Below the pieces are notes generated by a model that was given only the letters and a program-made list of their open reading frames with translations, searched no databases and had not been told where the DNA came from. From NCBI GenBank assembly GCA_963970005.1, contig CAXAMN010005213.1:1-64000 (forward strand): a stretch of 64,000 nucleotides of DNA, written 5' to 3'. The translations under genes were made by a program, and so were the position numbers. This stretch comes from Durusdinium trenchii (Eukaryota; Sar; Dinophyceae; Suessiales; Symbiodiniaceae). Below are positions 34,276 to 44,861 of this stretch, one piece after another (position 1 is the first letter of the stretch; the number at the start of each line of letters is the position of its first letter).

Positions 34276-36320
34276 GAAGCGCTCGAACTAATGATTTGGT
34301 TTCTAGATTATTTAGGGAAACTTAACTTTTGCAGACTTGAGTGACCTCGCGCTGTGCCATTGCTATTTCGAGCAGCACCCACATCTGCTTCGACGTTTCA
34401 CGTCAGGAAAGGGACCCCAAGACACCACTGACAGATTCTCCAGCGACCCTTAAAGTCTTTATCCTCTGAGTGGTGGAATCAGGTAAGTAGGTAAGCAAGA
34501 CTTTGCTGTGTTGAGCATGATCATTCAATTGGAAACTCCAAGAATTCAGCAGTTGCTTCTCGATCAAATGTGTCATACAGAATTACATCTCATCAAATCC
34601 CACCCGTTTCTTGACAACGCCACGCAGAAGAAACCTGCTGGACAAGATGGTCGGCCACGAAGGCGGAAACCAGCAAGGCTCTTCTACAAAAATGGCCACC
34701 AGAATCTGCCAACCAAAGGGCCAATCGAACCATTAGATTCTAGGTCTGAATTGGCTAGCTGGACGGTTCTGGCATCATGCGAAACAAGAATTTGTTTTAC
34801 AGTATTGTATTTTTCAAACCGTCCCGCTGGGAAAATCGCTTGTGCTCTCCGCATCATGGCCAGCAAATGCTCCTGCAAAGGCTGCAGGCGCTTCAAACGT
34901 CTCTTTGCTTGGGACAAATAAGCCTTGTTGGTGTCAGTGGAATGGAACATAAGCCTTGTTGGTTGTCCTGCTGATCCTTGGGCGGCACGGACCCCGGCAT
35001 AAGCACTGTTTTCGGTGTCGCGGATGTCTGTTGCCATTGACACTTCCTAAGCGGATGTCGCGAGATGTCAACAAATTGTGGGTGGCGAATCTTCTTGTGC
35101 TTTCTGTCAGGAAGTTATGACTGCGAGTAGAACTAAAAAAAGGATCCCAAGTGGCAAACCTATATAAAAACATAATAAAGCATATAAGTGAATTGCAAAC
35201 GCCAGGAATGGATTGAGCCTACAATACCCACATTGGCCATGCCTAACTGTGATCGATCGAACATGCAAAACTTCGTGTCCAGCTGAAGACACACGCACCA
35301 CTACTCTCATCTGTGCGGAGGCGGCCTCAGCATGCAACAGCAACCCTAGCGTCCTTGCTCCGTTCGTAGCGATGCCAGGAGCCCCTAGTAGCTTCTTGTT
35401 ACTAGTAGTATGGCCAGGAGCCCCTAGTAGCGTCCTTGCTCCTAGTGTCTAAATAAAAACATCACCAAATTGAACGCAATTCAAATAATCATATCGCGAA
35501 CAAAAAGTCGGAGGACAAGGGTGTGCACGAACTGGAGCAATCCAGTGCAGGAAATAAATGGATTCAAACAGTGACAAGTTGCGTGGTGGTCAGAACTGTA
35601 CTTGCTGCACAACTGTTCCAGGTCTGACCAGAAAACACCGTACCTTAGATGCTGGAAACAATTGTAGATATTTTTGAATGAGCAAGCAAGTTGCCATATT
35701 TATTCTCGACTCTTGCAAAAATCAGAGTGACAATTGTCACCAATTGCAGCGATGGTCCCTAACCACTGAGCCCCCCGATGACAGCACCATGGACAAAAGC
35801 AAACACTAACACTTCGCCTCAGTAACTGCAAATTTTGCTGAGCCACTCCTTCATTCTTTGTCCAAACCGTTCTTTGAGTTTGGGAGTGCTGGATGCAAAT
35901 CCCACCAGCCGCTCGGCATGTTCTTTCAACTGCCCCAGCTTCTGCACCTCAGCTCACAAAGAACCTTTGCCTCGCACACAGGGTGCCCTCAAATCGATTT
36001 ATCCAAATTTCAGTACAAGTATGGACAGGTCTTCTCGTGACACGCATTAGTTTTTGCTGACCTCGGACTGCAAATGAATTAGCAGCTTCGCCTTGATCGC
36101 CTTGTGCTAACTTGAGTTTGGACATACTTGCACATGGAGCTCGTCTGTGTGCCTTCCTGTGAATTTCAGCCCGCCAATTTAAGCTGCAAGCTGTTCCGTC
36201 CATGTTGGCCCAAAAGACGTAGCCTCAGTGACACCGACAAACAGAAAATCCCAATGCCTCAAATACATTCCCTTTTCCATCCCCAATATTACATTATAAT
36301 GCATATTGGCATATATATTA
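34276..36320. other. non-coding stretch
   Basis: No gene recognised. It contains the dispersed repeat at 35345-35449. Frames at 34508-34921 (plus) and 34684-35043 (minus) overlap and have no motif. Confidence 0.45.
35345..35449. repeat. dispersed CTAGTAG-type repeat, copy 7
   Basis: CTAGCGTCCTTGCTCC, GATGCCAGGAGCCCCTAGTA, GCCAGGAGCCCCTAGTAGCG and CTTGTTACTAGTAG occur within 105 bases. It is closest to copy 2 at 3071. Confidence 0.65.
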
Positions 36321-36322
36321 TA

Positions 36323-36373
36323 GCTACCCCCCTGAAATGTCTACCTTTTTGGTTTGCTAGAATGGTTTTGAGT
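36323..36373 (-). repeat. dispersed 50-bp repeat, copy 1
   Basis: The minus strand carries CTAGCAAACCAAAA, then AGGTAGACATTTCAGGGGGG. The same sequence lies on the plus strand at 61288-61340, just outside the copia element. Both copies have AT runs beyond the GGGGGGTA end. Confidence 0.7.
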
Positions 36374-36429
36374 CAAGTGATTTGAATGCAAGAATCTAAG
36401 CAGAACGGCTGACCAATGCACACAGATAA

Positions 36430-37735
36430 AGGCAAAATATTTCCAAGGTTGGGAAATTCATTAGAGAACGAAGAGGCATTTCAATTCATATTGTTAGTTG
36501 TATCTAATGCAATTCCACACATAGGAATTGATGGATATAGTCGTTTACATTGGATTTGAATAATTCAAAGTGTGAGTTTCATGGTGTACAAGTGTGAAGA
36601 CACCACAATGTACAGAACTAATTGTGCACATGGCAATGAACAATATTGTATATGAGCACTCTAATTCATACTGTCAGTTGTACCCAGTGCAATGACAGTT
36701 AATGAATACACCTGATTATCTGAGTTGTTAGTTTGTCTTTTGAACTGCGACATTACATTTAACCAACTCAAATTAGGAATTGCATATTGTACATTTGTGA
36801 CAGTCACACAATCAAATGTCATTTTACATTTGCAACAGCAATTGGTGAGATCACATGTTTATTTTTCAACATTGCAACTCACACTGTCTGCAAACATGAG
36901 AATCTGTGAATATAACTGACGATGTGAGTTGTAAGCCTCATCAATTCACACTATAACATTGGGATTGCACAACCAGAAAATTGACCACAGGGTAACACAT
37001 AGATTCATAGAACTATTTGTGTGCATGACAATTGATACTATCATATGTTAAGATTGCAACTGCAACTCATATTGTCAAGTTGCCAAGTGTTTACAATGCA
37101 CGTGTGCATATGAGATTTGATGAACACAATTGATACTGTAATGTACATTGTTATTGTTAGCCTTCTCATACCTTCAGTCGTAATACAAGTGTGGAAGGGT
37201 GAGAACTGATGAATGCAACTCTCACATTGAAGTTGAAAAACTCAATACATGCATGATTATTTGCCAACTGCGACAATCATAATCACAAATAGACATTACA
37301 ATTGACAGGCTAACTTGTGTTTACGACAAAGTACAATATTATATACCATTGCTGCGACTCACACTGTTAGTTGTATTTAATGCAATTGTAAAAAGTCAAC
37401 TTTCTGAGTGCAACTGACTATGTGAGTTGTGAGTTAACGAATTGACACTATTACATTCGGTTTGTACACCTGACATGTTGAATTGAATATTATACAACTG
37501 TGAATATTACAGAGTAACACAACAATTCACACATTTACTTGCGTACCTTACAATGTAAAATACTTTTGCGATCACCGCAAATCATACTATGACTTGAACT
37601 TGTGCCATCTGCGTTTCAAAACGAATTGGTGAATGCAGCTTGTTGTTATTAACTGAATGTTTTACAACTGTAACAACCACACAGTAACTTGACAATTGAC
37701 AGGCTCACTGGTGTGCATGACATCTCAGTAGCATT
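36430..37735. repeat. AT-rich field of degenerate repeats
   Basis: About 1.3 kb clearly richer in AT than its surroundings, with no open frame of note. Words such as CACACTGTTAGTTGTA, TAATGCAATT, TGTGAGTTGT and CAATTGACA recur at irregular distances. It looks like an old, diverged tandem array. A role as matrix-attachment or replication-prone DNA would be pure speculation. Confidence 0.45.
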
Positions 37736-37833
37736 TCTTCCTCCTCTCGTCTCTTTCATTCCCTTTCCCTCTCATTCTCTTCTCAAAAAACAGAAGAGAA
37801 GAGAAGAGAAGGGAGGAGGAGAGAAGAAGAGAA
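37736..37833. repeat. polypyrimidine-polypurine inverted tract
   Basis: A 50-base pyrimidine tract (TTCTTCCTCCTCTC...) meets a 45-base purine tract (AGAAGAGAAGAGAAG...) around CAAAAAAC. TTCTCTTCT and AGAAGAGAA form a stem directly next to this loop, and pairing can continue loosely outward. Such sequence can form hairpins or triplexes. Confidence 0.75.
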
Positions 37834-37857
37834 GAAAAGAGTTGCAATCTCAATAAC

Positions 37858-38080
37858 TAGTATTTTGATCTATCTAATCCACACATTGAGTTGTTTTTAC
37901 ACTGACTGGCATATTGAGATTACTTCTATCAGATTCACTTATTGAGTTCAATTCTCACTGGCTAACATTTTGAGATTACCTCTATCGAATTCACACATTG
38001 AATTGTCTTCTCTATAACTGCCACTTTGAGATTACTTCTATCTAAAAAGAACTTGGTGAGATTACTTTTATGTTTGACTG
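37858..38080. repeat. 56-bp tandem repeat array
   Basis: TTGAGATTACTTCTATC starts at 37914, 37970 and 38026, a strict 56-base period, with a partial unit before and a decayed one after. Each unit also contains a TTCACACATTGAGTTG-like word. The array lies about 230 bases left of the copia 3' LTR. Confidence 0.75.
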
Positions 38081-38301
38081 CGAAATAGCGGGCTTGGGAA
38101 AGACTTGGTCTTAGGAAAGTCTTAAGACTTATCAGCCTCTAATATCTAAGATTATCCCAAAACTTTTTGGGGAATCTTAGAACCTGGGAGGTCTTAAGAC
38201 CTCTTAAGGCCTCTTGTTGCAAGTCCAAGTGTCCAAAGGATCCACGACATACCCGTGTATGTATGCATGCATGTGTGTATGCGTGTATGCGTGTTTGGAT
38301 A

Positions 38302-38307
38302 TATAGT
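38302..38307. repeat. target site duplication of copia element 1 (left)
   Basis: TATAGT lies directly outside the 3' LTR and again at 61274-61279 directly outside the 5' LTR. A direct duplication of about 5-6 bp is what a copia integrase leaves. It confirms that the two LTRs, 23 kb apart, belong to one insertion. Confidence 0.8.
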
Positions 38308-38518
38308 CTCGCAGCAGTGCTTGCAAATGCACGCTGCAGCTCAAAAGGGGTAAAAAGGCGTCTCAGCAAACCGCTCGATCGATCTTTTCCATGGCCAAGG
38401 GCGGTGCATGAAACAAGTGAAAAGGAAAGGCTCAAATGGCCATCTCGGGCCCATGCGACGAGTGGCAAAAGCTCAAAAGGCGGAAGGCTCAATTGGAGGG
38501 TACCGCATCCATTTCACA
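38308..38518 (-). repeat. copia element 1, 3' LTR
   Basis: 211 bases that I read as identical to 61063-61273 in the same orientation. In element sense it starts TGTGAAATGG and ends GCTGCGAG, so it has the usual TG start but AG instead of CA at the end. The polyprotein stop codon (38489) lies inside the LTR. Just inside is the purine-rich GAAGAACAAAGACCAG, a possible polypurine tract. Confidence 0.9.
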
Positions 38519-38835
38519 CTGGTCTTTGTTCTTCAGCTTTTGCTGCTCCTCAACAAGCTGTGCCCATGGTGCTTGACACCATTTCAACAAGGCCAGCATG
38601 AGGCCATCATCAACCTTAGTGTGACCGTCACTGTGCATCAGGTGCGTCGGCACCCATCGAACACTTCTTGGTTCGAAAACCTGCTGGACACTACGCAGCT
38701 CCACCATCAGCCGCTTCTCGGTGACCGAGGGGTTCTCCTGAACCAAGCAGTCGTAGAGGCTCTTGGCGTCAACGCAGAGCATGGAGGAGAGCATTGCTTT
38801 GCCCTTGTAGGCCTTGGTGCCATGCAGCAATCAAG
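38489..38835 (-). pseudogene. RNase H C-terminal part of copia element 1
   Basis: The frame reads HGTKAYKGKAMLSSMLCVDA, then KSLYDCL and later RWVPTHLMHSDGHTKVDDG. This supplies the last RNase H acidic residue and the closing trade-mark (A/S)DG-x-TK motif of dinoflagellate copia elements. It is in a different frame from the RT/RNase H body; the same DNA at 38769-38830 reads AWHQGLQGQ in the other frame, so a 1-base indel lies near 38830. Confidence 0.7.
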
Positions 38836-40178
38836 TTTATGAATGCTGCTCTGTCTCCTCCTTCGTCGGCCGCACAGGCTTCAGCTGCAAGCGTCGAACG
38901 ACAGACGTGTGGTGAGCGTCCGCTCTTCCAGTCGAGAAGGACTGCATTGCAGGTGACCTGCGTCACCTGTGGTGGACAAAGTGTCACCAGCACACCAAAC
39001 TGCGACTTGTGCTTGTCAGCGTTGGCCCAGCTGGAATCGGTGAACGTGACTATCACCGAAGCTAGGTTGAGCGGAATGCCCAAAAAGGTCAGGCCTTGCT
39101 CCTTGGTGCTGCGCACATGCTCCATCACGTCGTAGAGCTTCTGAAGGTCCTGGATCTGGGCTGCTCCGCCTCGGTGTGTCAGTGAGGTAGCGGCGCAAAC
39201 ATCTGGGCGTGTTTGCCCTCCCAACCATTGCAGACAGCCGCACACGCTGCGGTACTCTTTGATCTCATCGGCCGTGAGGCCTGGGTCACCACTGAGGCGT
39301 CGTTTGGGCAGCTTGGCCGTGTGCATGTTCTCAATGAAGCCACGTTGAGTGACCTTGTAGTAGAACTTGCCTTTCTCCTCATGGAGGGAGATTTCTTTGC
39401 CACGGTACTCGCCCGGAGTGGACGTGGTGATGAGGGTGGTGCTTCCCCAAGAAAAGAGGTTCTTGAGGGTGTCGAGATCGAAGGTCTCGGAGTAGACTGC
39501 CATGAAGTCATCAACGTGCACGATCATGAGGCAGTCGAGGAGGCCGTCTTCACCGCGGTGGGTATAAAAGCACCTGTCAAAGGAGTGCTGCTGGAAGGAG
39601 GCGCCCTTGACCGTGCGGTCAACTTTCTTGTACCATACTCTTGGGGCGTTGCTGAGGCCGTAGCAATTGCCACTGACCTCATACAACGGAGCGGAGAAGC
39701 CACCAGAGGCCTGGATGATGGGGTCGGAAGGTGGCTCCATGAACAGCGGCAGATCGTGCCGTTCAGTTGAATCTTGTTCTTTTTGGAGGAATGCCTTCTC
39801 GGCATCTGACAGCCACAGCGACCATAGTCGCCCATCTCCTTGGAACAGGCGGTTGGCGCCACTTGCGGCAATTGTCATGATGATGGCTTCGGACAGCCGA
39901 GTGGGTGTTGGCGAGTCTCTGGTCAACTGCCGCAGGTCCGGATCTTGGCATCCGATCAAGACCACTCGGGTCTTTGCCTTGAGCTTGCCGATGCCCTTGG
40001 ACTTGTCCTTGTAGGCCGCCCGTGACTTCAGTATGCGGCGCTTCAATGCAGGGTCGTTCATCACCCGCGTAACTTCGTCTCGGGTCAGGGGCCTTATTGT
40101 TGACCAGTTCATCCATCCTTGGTACTCCGTGAGAGCGGAGTTGATGAACTTTTCGACCACGTGCCAAGGCATGGCCAT
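38836..40178 (-). pseudogene. reverse transcriptase / RNase H of copia element 1
   Basis: Open for about 450 codons. It contains LKRRILKSRAAYKDKSKG and KAKTRVVLIGCQDPDLRQL, then DSPTPTRLSEA, the RT_2 palm with LMIVHVDDFMAVYS (the copia form of the YVDD active site), QWLGGQTRPDVCAATS and the RNase H start VTFTDSSWANADKHKSQFG with STLAAEACAADEG. RT copies the element RNA and RNase H removes the template. The frame begins after a TAG at about 40189-40191 in ELP-stop-REIMAMPW, where relatives seem to have Trp (TGG), so this looks like a nonsense mutation and not a true start. The end is lost in the frameshift near 38830. Confidence 0.85.
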
Positions 40179-41375
40179 GATCTCACGCTAGGGGAGCTCA
40201 CGGTCGAGCTGCTTCAATTCTTGGCGTGTCAGCTGTCGCTGGTTTGACACTGGTCATCAGAGCTCTCGCTGTCCGATTGCTCCGGCTTGTCTGTGATGTC
40301 CTGCTGTGCTAGTTCTTGCTTGCGCTTGCTGCTGCTGAGGTATGGCTTGTAGAACTGCCTGCAGGGCTGTTGTGGGCTTTGGTATTCGGGGCTGCCGTCC
40401 CCGTGAGGGGCCCGTAGTGTGGCTGCATTGTCGTCATAGATGTCGAGGTAGTTATCCCAGTTGACGAGGTACGTCATGTTGGCTGGTGCCTCAATGGTTG
40501 ATGCTGGTTCAGCTGGTGGTTCAGCCAGTTGTGCATCGGCTGTGTCGCCTGCTGTTGCCTCAGGGAAACCTGTTGGATCCTGGGCGGTGGTGTCTTGTTC
40601 CAGTGCCGGGGTGGTCGGCACTGGTCTTTGTTCTTGCCCCGCAGTGTCGTAGGGAGCAAGAGGTGTTCCGGGCGCTGCTCGTGAGCGTCCTCGGATGGAT
40701 CTCGGTGTTGGCAGTGTAGGTCCGAATGTCGGCTCAGGACCATATACCTTTGGTATGTCGGGGAGTCGATGTTGACCGTGATCTTTCGACGGTCTTGGTG
40801 GACATTCACCGTCTGCTGAGATGTGTTTTGCTGCCAGTTCATCTGCTGCTGCTGCTGCTGCTGCTGCTGGATGTTTGTCTCCGTAGAAGCTGCTGCGGCA
40901 GATGCTTGTGTTGTGCCCTGGCCATGGGCTACCGGTGATGGTAGCGTTGCAAGCGTGTAAGGTTCAGTCATTGGCTGGACCTCGGGAAAAAGTAGCTGCT
41001 TCGTGCTCTGGTGCATGTTCTGCTGTCGGCTCATGGTGTTCGTGCCGTGGTTGTTTGGTTGGACGGAACTGGAAGATCTCGTCCTCGTGTAACATGGTGG
41101 CGTCTGGTGGTGCCTCGCCGGTGTCATCAAGCCAGAGGTTGTCGGAGATGTTGTGCTCGGCTTGGCGGATCGTTTCAAGATCCTCCTGGCTGGGGGACCC
41201 AGTTCTCCCATCCTGCTGCTGGTCGGATCTGGGTGACACCGATCTTCAGGGAATGTTTTCCCACTTGGACCCAGGCTGACTTGCGGTCAGGATCCAAGGC
41301 TAAGAAGCGGGCGAGGTTCCAGGCGCCTCTCTTGCGCTGGCGGGATCGTCCCTGTTGTCGCCAGTAGGCGATGGT
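40179..41375 (-). pseudogene. integrase-RT linker of copia element 1
   Basis: Coding remnants in at least two frames. Just after the TAG at 41376 the integrase frame continues TIAYWRQQGRSRQRKRG, then RKSAWVQVGKHSLKIG, the SH3-like integrase C-terminus of copia elements. Then come the acidic VPSQEDLETIRQAEHNI stretch and a Gln-rich, low-complexity linker (QQQQQQQQQMNWQQN) with frameshifts. Such linkers are variable in length and sequence. Confidence 0.6.
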
Positions 41376-41904
41376 CTAGCCTGGTTCAAGGCTGGTTGGA
41401 TCGCCTTGATTCCGGGTTTTCCGGAGGAGTGCACGGCGGACGGCTTGGGATGCTGAAAACTGTGCCAAGGCGGTCAGTGCTTCAGCTCGTAGTAGTTCTG
41501 GCTGGAGGCTTTGTTGTTCTGGATGAAGTTGTGGCGATATGGATGGCGCCGTCTGGTCAGACAGGATGTCTCCAATGGGCCTTGGCACTCTGCCGAACAC
41601 TGCTTGGCATGGGGAACGACCGTACGTGTAGGTCGATGTGTTCATGCTGTTCAGCACGGCCGTGAGGATGTGGTCAAGGTCGTGTCTGGTGACGGTGCCA
41701 TTCTGGTCTATCAGGCGTTCCGCCAAGGTGCGCATGAGTGCATTGCGCCTGCCAATCTTCCCCAGACGCCATGATTCTTCGGCTGGTATGACATTGTGTT
41801 CAATGCCAAGGTGCTGGCGCCATGCTTGGTTGGCGGCAAGGTATGCGCCGTCGGAGTCCAATGTGATGGACAGATATGGACAGTGGAAGACCAAATGGTC
41901 GGTA
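41376..41904 (-). pseudogene. integrase catalytic core, second part, copia element 1
   Basis: The frame reads CPYLSITLDSDGAYLAANQA (second catalytic Asp), then NVIPAEESWRLGKIGRRNAL with the catalytic Glu, then RHDLDHILTAVLNSMNTSTY and SPCQAVFGRVPRP. This is the D,D-35-E core of a retroelement integrase that joins the cDNA to host DNA. It is separated from the first part by a frameshift near 41905 and ends at TAG in LEPG-stop-TIAYWRQ, where CAG (Gln) is expected. Confidence 0.75.
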
Positions 41905-43276
41905 CCAGATCTCGTGCGTCAAGCACGTGTTCCGGAGATCGGTCCCGGAGGGTTTTGGCTGCGTGGTAGTTGGTCGACATGCAAACGATGCCGATGGTCG
42001 GGATCGCCTCGCCAGTCAAGAGGCGGATGTAGATGATGTCGGACTGCAGATGGTCTCCAAAGGCACCTGAATACTTGGTGCTGGATGTGGAGCTGGGTGG
42101 CGGCTTCACGGTCTTGGTCATGCGGGTGCATGAACCGCATCTCAAGGCGTCCAGGGCGCCAAGGATCTTGGAGTCGAGCTTGCCTGCTGCTGCAAGGATG
42201 CGTACTATCTCAGCCTTTGGTGCATGGCCGAGGTTGCAGTGGAGGCGCGCTATCGGTGGGCCGCCATCGAAGTAGATGTCTGTGTCCAGGCCCTGCACTC
42301 GCCTGGTAGACGTTGTGGCTGGTGCATGTGGTGGTTCTTCATGAGGTTCTGCCGGAGGTTGTTCTTCCTTTGGTTTGTCCTCTTCCGGCGGAATGCCAAA
42401 GAAGAACAGAGCAACCCGTATGGGTTCTGCAAAACGTTGCTTTGGAAACGCCACCGCGTCAAGGTCTTCATGCTCGAGTGCGGTCTGGCCTTGTGAGTTC
42501 TTGTATGCACAGCCTCGGTGTGTATATGGTATGTCCAGGAGCAATCTGCGTGCTGCTGGCGTCCAAACTGCCTGTGCACGTGTGATCTCCCAAGGAACCA
42601 GGTGCTGGACCTTCTTGAAGAGCTCGTCCTCGTGGCCGAGGTTGAAGGGTCGTTTGTATGTGTTGGTGAACCTGGTCTCAAGTTCATCCAGAATCTCACT
42701 CCAAGCAGTGGTGTCATGGCTTGGCTGGACATAAAGCACCTGTGCAGCTGTGCTTGCTGGTTCTGCAGTACTGCTGTTGCTTGTTGTTCCGCTGTTGCTT
42801 CTGCGGCTGCCGATGTTTGTTTGCTGATGGAACCGTTGCGGGTTCCGCCGTTTTGCTTCCTGTTGTAGTCCATCACAGTACTCGCCAGAAGCAGTGGTCT
42901 CAGTGCCTTCGATCTTCTTGGTGAAGTGCTTCTGTTCTGTGGTGAGCTTGCGCTTGAGCTGTTCTGCAATGCTTGCACTGTTTGTGATCCAGCGATGCGG
43001 CTTTTGAACAGGGAAGCCGTCTTTGCTCTCCTTACCATAGGCGCCGGCGTCGCAGGTGGTCTCGATGTTGTCCGGGTGGTCACGAACACGGAGGACCCGT
43101 GGCTCATTCCAAATGTGCGAGCGAAGTGGGTTCTCACACAAGTACAACCGGTCATGTGCAATCTGGTACTCACAGATGTCGGCGCCAAGGGACACAAGAG
43201 GTCGTTGTTCATCACAAAGGGCCTCAAGTTCATCCAAGCGCCAGCTGTAGTTCATGTTGCGGTTGAAGATGGGGGA
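41905..43276 (-). pseudogene. MTase-like C-part, linker and integrase N-part, copia element 1
   Basis: The frame continues the methyltransferase-like domain (NRNMNYSWRLDELEALCDEQ, then RLYLCENPLRSHIW near 43130, an ENP-type motif). It then has a low-complexity linker, a block with SQGQTALEHEDLDAVAFPKQ, the pre-integrase zinc domain LHCNLGHAPKAEIVRILAA with CGSCTRM, and the first integrase Asp in GDHLQSDIIYIRLL. The late part AAKTLRDRSPEHVL fits integrase before the frame is lost near 41905. Confidence 0.7.
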
Positions 43277-43655
43277 GTGTCAAGGCCGTTCAACGACGAC
43301 CAACAGTGGCTTGCAGACTTCAAGTGCATTCCAAAGGAGCTTGGTGCCGTCCTCGGTGTTGAGGTCGATGCCATAGTGCAGATCAAATGGCTGCACTGCT
43401 GACAGGCCAAAGTAGCCAGCCAGGGAACTGATGCGAGCTTTGCCACCGAAGACTTCCAAAACATCAGCTTTGCATCCATCTTTTCGCCATTGGGCGTGTG
43501 TTGCAAGGGCCTCGTAGGCGTTGATCTCCTTTTCATAGGTCTTGCGGCTGCCTCGTAGGTGTCCGAGCAGCCATGTCACGTTGCCCTTTTTGGTAGTTGA
43601 AGGTGTCCCGAATGATGTCACCGTTCCGGAGGTGGTCATTCTTGGGCTCCCGAGA
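43277..43655 (-). pseudogene. methyltransferase-like domain of copia element 1, with TGA in the PC motif
   Basis: The frame reads KADVLEVFGGKARISSLAGY, then VQPFDLHYGIDLNTEDG and VCKPLLVVVERP, stop (43277-43279), then HSPIFNRN in the same frame. VLEVFGG and GIDLN resemble motifs I and II of SAM-dependent DNA methyltransferases. The stop replaces the residue after Pro where C5-methyltransferases have the catalytic Cys (PC motif IV). Cytosine methyltransferases in dinoflagellate copia retrotransposons have been described, so the domain type is not new. The call as a methyltransferase fold is inference from motif order. Confidence 0.55.
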
Positions 43656-43661
43656 GGATCC
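43656..43661. repeat. flanking GGATCC of the 13.9-kb insert (left)
   Basis: GGATCC lies directly left of the insert and again at 57608-57613 directly right of it. The simplest reading is a 6-bp target duplication. GGATCC is itself palindromic, so it also extends the inverted repeat. Confidence 0.65.
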
Positions 43662-43683
43662 AAAGTTGCCCTGAGGACAACTT
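43662..43683 (+). repeat. left TIR of the insert
   Basis: AAAGTTGCCCTGAGGACAACTT, against AAGGTTGTCCTTTGGACAACTT at the right end read inward: 18 of 22 match. Each end is also nearly self-complementary (GTTGYCC...GGRCAAC), so each could form its own hairpin. Confidence 0.65.
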
Positions 43684-43918
43684 CGTCGATTCGTATACAA
43701 ACGACAACTCTGGGTCAAAACGATGTCGTATGTATATAAGGAGCAAAGATTCCTTAATGGTGCATATATATATATATTTATATGCATCCATTGCGCGCGC
43801 ACATTGATGGATGTATGCTCCGGCCCGTGGTTTAAATGCATGCAGAGCATTGCAAACTTACAGCACGAGCTTTACCAACCCACCCACCCATTATATATTT
43901 TCTGGGACAACGCGCGGG

Positions 43919-44074
43919 GCATCGTCCGCAACGCTGCGCATGGTGCATCGTCCGCAACGCTGTGCATGGCGCATCGCCCTCAACGCTGTGCATGGTGCAT
44001 CGTCCGGAACGCTGCGCAATGCGCATCGTCCGGGACGCTGCGCACGGCGCATCGCCTAAAAGGCTGTTGATGGC
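43919..44074. repeat. 26-bp tandem repeat array, 6 units
   Basis: Six head-to-tail units of GCATCGTCCGCAACGCTGCG plus CATGGT, the last one decayed. The array lies about 250 bp inside the left end of the insert. Tandem arrays near the ends are common in large DNA transposons and can hold transposase-binding sites. The short His/Arg frames across it are products of the repeat. Confidence 0.85.
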
Positions 44075-44148
44075 TCTTCACATGTAGATAGAAAATGGCA
44101 CCGCCCACCACACCCAAAACTGCACATTGCCACTGCAGCGAGGCATGA

Positions 44149-44170
44149 GCAAGAGCGTCCCACGAGAGTG
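44149..44170 (+). repeat. subterminal direct repeat, left copy
   Basis: GCAAGAGCGTCCCACGAGAG then TG, matching 57321-57342 at 21 of 22 bases in the same orientation. The copies lie about 490 and 270 bp from the two ends of the insert. Confidence 0.55.
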
Positions 44171-44861
44171 ATGAGTTCCATTTTTTTTCGCTCGGTATGG
44201 GTGGAGTTTGCATGACCACTGTAGCACCCAAAAGACCACCACATCACACGCCCTTGTTGGTTTCATGGCCGCTTGAAACCAAAATCCAGCACAGCTGTAG
44301 CTGTGAGGTCAAGAATTAAGAGGAACCTCTTCGCACTTTGGCCTTGAGTGCTAGTTCCCTGAGCAAACCCAGTGAAGTAAGGCTCCGCTACCACTCGTCC
44401 GTTCAAGGTCCATTGCCGCCTCGCTGGCGTTCGTGTTCAGGTACGCGTTGTTTGAAAACAGGCATGTCGTAACTTGGGAGACTGCACACTTGAGCCAACA
44501 TCACACACAATATATTATGAAGTTTTTCTTACATACATATATATATATATATATATAGTAAAAAACTATATTATATATATATATACATGTGTTTGTGTTT
44601 GCACGTGTGCACGCAGAAACTTCGGTCGTTCGATTCAAAACCCTGGAGTTCTCACCAAAGGTTCCCTCCGTGTTTCCACAGGAAACTTAAGTGCTGAAGT
44701 TCACAGATTTTTTCAACAGTTTCGTTTCACTTCCAAGAGAAACCTGTGAACAATTTGCACTACAACATGTGGGCCACTCAAGAAAGGCCATCACCTATCC
44801 TTCATCCGTTGGGCCGTGATGGCCCGTGGTGTGCCATGGTTCAGCCTCTTTTTCTTCATCT
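44171..44861. other. non-coding part of the insert, left side
   Basis: No gene recognised. It has (AT)n runs at 44536-44557 and 44568-44586. CAAAACCCTGG near 44640 recurs near 57000 in a similar context, which could be another subterminal repeat. Confidence 0.4.

Noticed and set aside
43919-44074. CRISPR-like array
   Set aside because: Units follow head to tail with no spacers, so it is a simple 26-bp tandem repeat.
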